Assembly (NCBI GenBank): GCA_039908345.1
Contig: JAMOBD010000001.1
Span: forward strand, 193,712 to 249,972
Reading direction: 5' to 3'
DNA length: 56,261 nucleotides
From: Magnetospirillum sp. WYHS-4
GTDB taxonomy: Bacteria; Pseudomonadota; Alphaproteobacteria; Rhodospirillales; GLO-3
This document shows positions 51,766 through 56,261 of the stretch, piece by piece (the stretch's first letter is position 1; every line of letters begins with the position of its first letter). The position numbers and the translations under genes are program-made. The notes under the pieces were generated by a model. That model worked only from the letters and a program-made list of their open reading frames with translations. It was not told the DNA's origin and did not search any database.

Positions 51766-52683
51766 ATGCGTCCCGAGGATGTCCCTTTCCTGCAATTGAC
51801 CTTCGCCGAAGCCCGCGAGGTGGTTTCCGAACTGGAAGCCGCCCTGGACGCCCACCGGCGCTGGCTGGGCCGCTTCCAGGAAATGCTGGTCTGCCGCAAG
51901 GACCCCGGCAAGGGCGAATTGCGCGAGGACGGGCACCTGCAAGGCGAATTCGGGCGCTGGTACTACCGGGGGGCCAACGCCTACCTGAAGCTCCATCCCC
52001 TGTTCGGCGAGGTAGGCCGCTTGCACCGGGCGTTGCACAAGGAAGCCCGGCGCCTGGCCAAGGCGGTAGACAAGGGCAAGGATATCAAGCCCGCGGACTA
52101 CCGCCGCTTCGCCGGCGCCGTGGACGAATTCAAGCGCACGCTGCGCGCCATGTTCGTCCAGCCACGCGAGATGCTGCGCTATTTCGATCCTTTGACCGGC
52201 ATCGCCAACCGCTACGCCATGCTGCCGCGCCTGGAACAGGAACTGGAACGCATCCGCCGCACGGGCGATACCGGTTGCGTGGTCATGGCGGACCTGGACC
52301 GTTTCAAGGCGGTCAACGACACCCACGGCCACCAGGCGGGCGATGTGGTGCTGCAGGCCGCCGCGCGGTTCCTGCAAAACCACCTGCGCAAGTACGACCA
52401 ACTCTACCGCTACGGCGGCGAGGAATTCCTTCTGCTGCTGCCCAACACCCTGCCCGACCAGGCCAAGCGCATCGTCGAACGCCTGCGCCGGGGTCTCGCC
52501 CGCCATGCGGTGCCCCTGGACCGGGGCCCGGTGCTGAAGGTGACGGCGTCCTTCGGCATCGCCGAACTGAACCCGCAGGAAACCGTGCAGGCCGCCGTCG
52601 AGCACGCCGATGCCGCCATGTATGCCGCCAAGCAGGCGGGGCGAAATTGCACGCGGCTATGGGGGGAAGGGGACAGCGGATAG
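51766..52683 (+). CDS. DgcZ-like diguanylate cyclase with degenerate CZB domain
   Basis: 305 residues: an N-terminal CZB-like helical domain (1-130) and a C-terminal GGDEF domain. The zinc ligands His30 (DAHRRW), His87 and His91 (HRALH) are kept, but the fourth ligand position before FGRW is Gly60 instead of Cys. Active-site GGEEF is at 217-221 with RxxD (R208, D211) five residues before it, so catalysis and product feedback should work. The match to E. coli DgcZ (YdeH) covers the whole length. Follows the M23 gene and has its own copy of the same leader. Confidence 0.87.
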   Translation: MRPEDVPFLQLTFAEAREVVSELEAALDAHRRWLGRFQEMLVCRKDPGKGELREDGHLQGEFGRWYYRGANAYLKLHPLFGEVGRLHRALHKEARRLAKAVDKGKDIKPADYRRFAGAVDEFKRTLRAMFVQPREMLRYFDPLTGIANRYAMLPRLEQELERIRRTGDTGCVVMADLDRFKAVNDTHGHQAGDVVLQAAARFLQNHLRKYDQLYRYGGEEFLLLLPNTLPDQAKRIVERLRRGLARHAVPLDRGPVLKVTASFGIAELNPQETVQAAVEHADAAMYAAKQAGRNCTRLWGEGDSG

Positions 52684-52699
52684 GACATCCGGCTCGGCG

Positions 52700-53149
52700 T
52701 CACCGGAAGTAAAGCATCGGCGCGCCCTCGCGATCCGCGCAGTCCGGAAAATACATGGCCGCCTTGCCCTCCTTCTTCCGGCCGGAACCCCGCGCCGTCT
52801 TGCCGTCGATGGCGATCACATCAGCCGGCACGCCGGTTCGCGCTCCAACCCAGGCGACGAAGCACTGCTGGAACTTCTCCGCGTCCAGCGTCGCGAAGAT
52901 GTCGTCCAGATGGTCGTGGGCCGGCGTCCCGTCGCGAAAGGGCAGGAAGCGCCGCAACAGTTCCAGCTTCTTCGTGCCGAACCGCGCGATATCGGTGAAG
53001 GTTTCCGCCCCTGCCAGCACCGCCAACAGGCAGAGCAGCAGAACCTCGTCCAGCGGATACACCACCTTGCCCGCTTGTCGAGGGTCTGGAAGATCACGAA
53101 AGTGTTCAAGAAAACCAACGCCCTCGGTAATCCACCCGTTCATCTCCAT
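52700..53149 (-). pseudogene. ISAs1-family transposase remnant
   Basis: N-terminal 149 codons match the ISAs1 pattern: LPDPRQAGKVVYPLDEVLLL, LLAVLAGAETFTDIARFG, RRFLPFRDGTPAHDHLDDIF and VPADVIAIDGKTARGSG. The similarity stops near KEGKAAM, after which about 17 unrelated codons precede the stop, so most of the catalytic C-terminal half is lost. No terminal inverted repeats were recognised. 53150-53316 carries a TTGACA at 53250 that could serve the MFS gene. Confidence 0.8.
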
Positions 53150-53316
53150 GGTGAACTCCCCTGCCGAATCGGAGGCCGTCCATCGATTCAGAACTTTACC
53201 TTCCTGTCACCAACTCATTCACATGCCCTGGCTCGAAAACCCCTTCGGGTTGACAACGCCGGGGGCGAGGCGCCACTCTGCCGCCCACTTCGGTTTTCCT
53301 GTCCCGCACGGAACCC

Positions 53317-54483
53317 ATGCCGGTCCTGTTCCTTATCGTGTTCATCGACCTGGTGGGGTTCGGGATCATCATCCCCCTTCTCCCCTTCTATGCCGAACAC
53401 CATCAGGCCTCCCCGGATGTGGTCGGCTTGGTGATGGCCACCTATTCCCTCACCCAATTTCTGGCGGCTCCCTTCTGGGGCCGGCTGAGCGACCGCCTGG
53501 GGCGGCGGCCGGTATTGGTGGTCACCCTGGCCGGGACCGCTCTGGCCTACGTCTGGCTGGGATTCGCCGATACCCTCTGGGGCCTGATCGCCGCCCGCGC
53601 CCTGGGGGGCGTGATGGCCGGCAACATCTCGACCGCTTTCGCCTATGCCGCCGACATCACGACGCCGGAAAACCGCGCCAAGGGCATGGGGGTGATCGGG
53701 GCCGCCTTCGGTCTTGGCTTCATCGCCGGCCCGGCCATCGGAGGCCTGCTCGCAGGGGCCGATCCGCTTAACGCCGATTACCGGACACCGGCCCTGTCGG
53801 CCGCGGCCCTGTCGGCGCTGGCCTTGGTGTTGACCGTCATCCTGCTCAAGGAGTCCCTGTCCGACGATATCCGCCGTCGCGCCGTCGCCAAGGCCCGCCT
53901 GGGCCGCTGGGCCCAGTTCCGCGAGGCCCTGGCCCGGCCGGGCGTCGGTTTCTCCATCGCACTCATTTTCATTTCCACCTTCGTCTTCGCAGGGATGGAG
54001 ACCACCTTCGCCATGTGGTCCTGGCGGCTGTTCGGCTGGGGGCCGGAGCAGAACGGCTACCTGTTCGCCAGCGTCGGCCTGATCGGTGCGGTGATCCAAG
54101 GCGGCCTGATCGGGCGCCTGGCCCGGCGCTACGGCGAGGCGCGTCTGGTCACCGCCGGCGGCGCCGCCCTGGCCGCCGGCCTCGCCACCCTGCCCTTGGC
54201 CGGCACCGTACCGGTGTTGGTCGTCGCCATGGCGGTGCTGGCCTGCGGCTTCAGCATCATGAACCCATCCCTGTCCAGCCTGGTGTCGCTGCAGGTGGGG
54301 CCCGAGGACCAGGGCATGGTGATGGGGGTCAGCCGCTCTGCCTCCACCCTGGCCCGCGTCGCCGGGCCGGCCTGGGCGGGCGTGATGTTCGCCCACCTGG
54401 GCCCCGACTGGCCCTATATCGGCGGTGCCATTCTGATGGGGATCGTCGTGGTCCTCAGTCTGTGGCGGCGCGGGTACCCCTGA
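53317..54483 (+). CDS. MFS drug-efflux-type transporter (TetA/Bcr-like)
   Basis: 388 residues, 12 membrane segments. Motif A between segments 2 and 3 is GRLSDRLGRRPVLV, and FLIVFIDLVGFGIIIPLLPF starts the protein. The GGVMAGNISTAFAYAADITT segment and GAAFGLGFIAGPAIGG (motif C) place it in the 12-TM drug:H+ antiporter group. Substrate unknown. It lies beyond the transposase remnant on the other strand; its stop is adjacent to the cyaY stop. Confidence 0.88.
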   Translation: MPVLFLIVFIDLVGFGIIIPLLPFYAEHHQASPDVVGLVMATYSLTQFLAAPFWGRLSDRLGRRPVLVVTLAGTALAYVWLGFADTLWGLIAARALGGVMAGNISTAFAYAADITTPENRAKGMGVIGAAFGLGFIAGPAIGGLLAGADPLNADYRTPALSAAALSALALVLTVILLKESLSDDIRRRAVAKARLGRWAQFREALARPGVGFSIALIFISTFVFAGMETTFAMWSWRLFGWGPEQNGYLFASVGLIGAVIQGGLIGRLARRYGEARLVTAGGAALAAGLATLPLAGTVPVLVVAMAVLACGFSIMNPSLSSLVSLQVGPEDQGMVMGVSRSASTLARVAGPAWAGVMFAHLGPDWPYIGGAILMGIVVVLSLWRRGYP

Positions 54484-54816
54484 TCAAGGCAGAGCGAAGT
54501 CCCGGCCGGTAAGGGCGGACAGTTCCGTCGCCAGCATCTCTTCGAGACGGGCCGTCCCCCGGGTCGAGACCCAGGCGCCGATGGCTGTGTCGAATTGAAA
54601 ATGGCTGGCCCCGCTCTTCGGCGACGACATCCATATCTGCCGGTTGGGACGGTGCTTGTTGATCACGTACTGACCGCCGACGTCCAGGTCGACGATCAGG
54701 ATGCCGGCCTGCAGGTCCGCCTCCAGGACGTCGCCAAGGGCTTCCTCGATGGCGTCCTGCAAGCGATTGAGGGTGGCATCGGCCTTGGCCTCGAAGGTGC
54801 TGTCGTCCAAAGTCAT
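54484..54816 (-). CDS. cyaY: CyaY/frataxin-like iron-binding protein
   Basis: 110 residues. An acidic first helix ([20 protein letters not shown] then [10 protein letters not shown]) is followed by the frataxin beta-sheet with [20 protein letters not shown] and [16 protein letters not shown], and a helical end. Frataxins donate or regulate iron in Fe-S cluster assembly. The ATG at 54816 follows AAGGA. Convergent with the MFS gene, divergent from rpmE. Symbol assigned from pattern only. Confidence 0.85.
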   Translation of the reverse strand: MTLDDSTFEAKADATLNRLQDAIEEALGDVLEADLQAGILIVDLDVGGQYVINKHRPNRQIWMSSPKSGASHFQFDTAIGAWVSTRGTARLEEMLATELSALTGRDFALP

Positions 54817-54915
54817 GGGATCATCGGTCCTTCCATTTCCCTGTCCCGCGAATGGAGGCTTGAACCGCGGGGGCCGCTTCGCTATATAGGGCCCCTTCGT
54901 TGCCGGAGCAAAGCC

Positions 54916-55137
54916 ATGAAACAGGATATCCACCCCGATTATCACGACATCACCTGCGTGATGACCGATGGGACCACTTTCACCACCCGTTCGACCTGGG
55001 GCAAGCCGGGCGACACCATGAAGCTGGACATCGATTCCAAGAGCCACCCCGCCTGGACCGGCGTGCATCGCCTGATGGACAGCGGCGGTCAGCTCGCGAA
55101 GTTCAACAAGAAGTTCAAGAGCTTCGGAATCAAGTAA
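54916..55137 (+). CDS. rpmE: Ribosomal protein L31, zinc-independent type
   Basis: 73 residues. [38 protein letters not shown] and RFNKKF-like [11 protein letters not shown] are the L31 signature. The CxxC pairs of the zinc form are missing; the single Cys at residue 14 is not enough to bind Zn. Divergent from cyaY. An intrinsic terminator follows at 55163. Confidence 0.96.
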   Translation: MKQDIHPDYHDITCVMTDGTTFTTRSTWGKPGDTMKLDIDSKSHPAWTGVHRLMDSGGQLAKFNKKFKSFGIK

Positions 55138-55162
55138 GGCGGCACTTCGCCAGCACTCGCGT

Positions 55163-55191
55163 GGGCGTCCGGATTCAACCGGGCGCCCTTT
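55163..55191 (+). terminator. Intrinsic terminator after rpmE
   Basis: GGGCGTCCGG at 55163-55172 pairs with CCGGGCGCCC at 55179-55188 (one T-G wobble, loop ATTCAA), followed by TTTCCGTTT. This is a canonical Rho-independent structure 25 bases after the rpmE stop. Confidence 0.75.
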
Positions 55192-55264
55192 CCGTTTGCG
55201 ATATGAGGGCTTGGCCGCTTGGCCAAGCCCCGGCGGCGGGCGGCAACCGAGAGCGCGGACGGCG

Positions 55265-55408
55265 TCAGCGCATCAGGCCGAACCAACTCAGCACGATGAT
55301 CCCCCACCCGAAGAGCGAGGCCCCAACCAGGGTCGCAGCCACGGCCAGGGCGGGCACGCCGATGATCGTCAACATCAAATCCTTGGAATCGCGAACCATG
55401 GCGGTCAT
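55265..55408 (-). CDS. Small hydrophobic protein, 47 residues
   Basis: MTAMVRDSKDLMLTIIGVPA leads into one long hydrophobic segment (about 12-42), consistent with a single-pass membrane peptide. GGGAGAAGG directly precedes the ATG at 55408; a second ATG four codons later is possible. Family unknown. The upstream side (55409-55565) is AT-rich around 55435-55490 and carries the promoter, which was not resolved further. Confidence 0.5.
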   Translation of the reverse strand: MTAMVRDSKDLMLTIIGVPALAVAATLVGASLFGWGIIVLSWFGLMR

Positions 55409-55565
55409 GTCCTTCTCCCTTTCAATTGGCGGCGGCTCATTTTGAATTATTAGAATTCTGGAATATTGCAATCCGGTAAAACTCCCTAGTTCCGCTGTGG
55501 AACCCCGATTCACCGGATTCTGGATGACGGTTGCCCGGGGGCTGGTCATTGCGTAACCTCCGGCC

Positions 55566-56012
55566 ATGCGTTGTTCCGGTCCCTACACCCGCGTCTACTT
55601 CGGCGCCAAGGAGGCCAAGCCCTGCCGCCGCCTGGCGGAAGGGCTGGCCGGCATGGGCTTCGAGGTGGCACCGTGGCGGGCGCCGGCGGGCGACGGCCGG
55701 TCGGAAGATCTGGCCGTCGACATCGACCTGCGCGAACCGCTGCCGGCCCAGGTTCTCTGGACTGTCCGCCTGGCCAAATTCCTGGGCCCCAGGAAGTTGT
55801 TCGGCCGCAGCCACGTCTACGAGGCGACCCTGCGCCGAGCCGGCCCCGAGGACGTCACCCCCTGGCAAGGCCATCTCTTTTCCCTCGATCTCAAGGATCT
55901 GGCGGACCGGGTTCTTAAAACCTTGCCCCTGCTGGTGGCCGGCCGGGCGGCGGATAGCCTGGTCGGCCGTGACGAAGCCCACGAGGTCCGCATCGAGATG
56001 TGCAACGACTAG
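55566..56012 (+). CDS. Unrecognised protein, 148 residues
   Basis: Begins MRCSGPYTRVYFGAKEAKPC, with a mixed alpha/beta appearance and RLAKFLGPRKLFGRSHVYEA in the middle. No family is recognised and no signal or membrane segment is seen. High third-position GC supports a real gene. Its stop TAG is part of the palindromic element that starts at 56009. Confidence 0.62.
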   Translation: MRCSGPYTRVYFGAKEAKPCRRLAEGLAGMGFEVAPWRAPAGDGRSEDLAVDIDLREPLPAQVLWTVRLAKFLGPRKLFGRSHVYEATLRRAGPEDVTPWQGHLFSLDLKDLADRVLKTLPLLVAGRAADSLVGRDEAHEVRIEMCND

Positions 56013-56134
56013 TGGCACCCGTCATCTATAATGACGGATGCCACTAGATTCGACGCGAGGCCTTCGCCTCCGGCTGGCTCAAACGCCGCTCGGGCTGGGT
56101 GGCCCCCTTCACTTAAGGTGAAGCGCGCCACTAG
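56009..56134. repeat. CTAGTGGC-bounded palindromic element, 126 bases
   Basis: The left end forms a near-perfect hairpin: 56009-56017 (CTAGTGGCA) with 56039-56047, and 56019-56025 with 56031-56037, loop CTATA. GAGGC/GCCTC (56057-56070) and CTTCAC/GTGAAG (56107-56123) are further hairpins, and GCCACTAG at 56127-56134 is the inverse of the left end. It lies between two convergent genes. It may be a MITE-like insertion, a terminator cluster or a structured RNA. Confidence 0.5.
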
Positions 56135-56140
56135 GTGCCG

Positions 56141-56261
56141 TCAGCGCCGAATCGGGGCCGGCGCGGGGGTGGGAGCCGGAGGCGTGACGTTGACCTGGGG
56201 GGTCATGGTCGGCACGGCCGGCGGCGTGGCAGCGGGAGCGGGAGCCGGCGGCTCCGCCGGC
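56141..56261 (-). CDS. C-terminal end of a Pro/Ala-rich protein, 5' end outside
   Basis: About 39 codons read from the right edge to the TGA at 56143-56141. The product is a low-complexity tail (PAEPPAPAPAATPPAVPT ... TPAPAPIRR), as seen at the end of exported or wall-spanning proteins. No domain is visible, so no function is assigned. Confidence 0.55.
   Translation of the reverse strand, partial: PAEPPAPAPAATPPAVPTMTPQVNVTPPAPTPAPAPIRR

Noticed and set aside
53250..53279. Promoter TTGACA for the MFS gene
   Set aside because: The -35 is perfect but no acceptable -10 lies 16-18 bases downstream (best CACTCT); left as unproven.
1..56261. CRISPR array, phage island or defence cassette
   Set aside because: No regularly spaced repeats, no integrase, capsid, terminase or Cas motif was seen; only one toxin-antitoxin pair and one transposase remnant.

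Overview
The window reads as a stretch of chromosome from a GC-rich alphaproteobacterium, most likely in the Rhodospirillales. The basis is the lineage-typical form of several proteins: zinc-independent L31, aerobic-type CobN with a CobW partner, a DUF2628 gene inside the his operon, gshB next to comM, and CcmA/CcmB. Genus is not determined. Almost all of it is dense housekeeping sequence. Many same-strand neighbours overlap by 1-4 bases and several convergent pairs share their stop codons. No rRNA, tRNA, CRISPR array or prophage was recognised.

Layout. 1-5412: an Smr-domain protein (cut by the window edge), an outer-membrane-type lipoprotein, a bactofilin, an EI24/CysZ-type membrane protein, a PfkB-family adenosine kinase and htpG. 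5409-7830: an ECF sigma / anti-sigma / periplasmic metal-sensor operon, divergent from a protein with six EF-hand-like loops. 7923-16602: leuB, leuD, a metallo-hydrolase, dapB, an HD-GYP protein, nth, an XRE regulator, hslVU and pyrF. 16982-20759: the his operon hisB-DUF2628-hisH-hisA-hisF-hisE-HIT. 21046-25483 (minus strand): a tightly coupled run ccmA-ccmB-GT9-methyltransferase-AmpG-like transporter behind a leader with three strong hairpins. 25723-26351: a Phd/VapC toxin-antitoxin pair whose toxin end overlaps the end of cobN. 26324-34107: cobalamin genes cobN, cobW, cobU, cobC, cobS and, divergently, cobT.

34148-39329: hemW, comM, gshB, a SirB1-like protein and a BON-domain lipoprotein. 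39374-40144: two unrecognised genes in a more AT-rich islet with its own near-consensus promoter. 40342-43830: GT9, GT4, an alpha/beta hydrolase and a CheZ-type phosphatase. 43908-50768: asd, a 38-codon small ORF with complete expression signals, a GAF-GGDEF diguanylate cyclase, a glutathione S-transferase, unrecognised genes and the indolepyruvate:ferredoxin oxidoreductase genes iorB/iorA. 50910-52683: an M23 peptidase and a DgcZ-like diguanylate cyclase, each behind a near-identical 50-base leader. 52700-56261: an ISAs1 transposase remnant, an MFS efflux pump, cyaY, rpmE, small hypothetical genes, a palindromic element bounded by CTAGTGGC, and the end of a Pro/Ala-rich protein leaving the window.

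The most interesting parts are regulatory rather than a new large gene cassette: the duplicated leader shared by the M23 peptidase and the DgcZ-like cyclase, a CZB domain that has lost its zinc-binding cysteine, the triple-hairpin ccmA leader, the metal-sensor sigma locus facing an EF-hand gene, a 38-aa ORF with Thr-rich tail upstream of asd, and the CTAGTGGC element. All names rest on recognition of protein motifs by eye; no database search was run.
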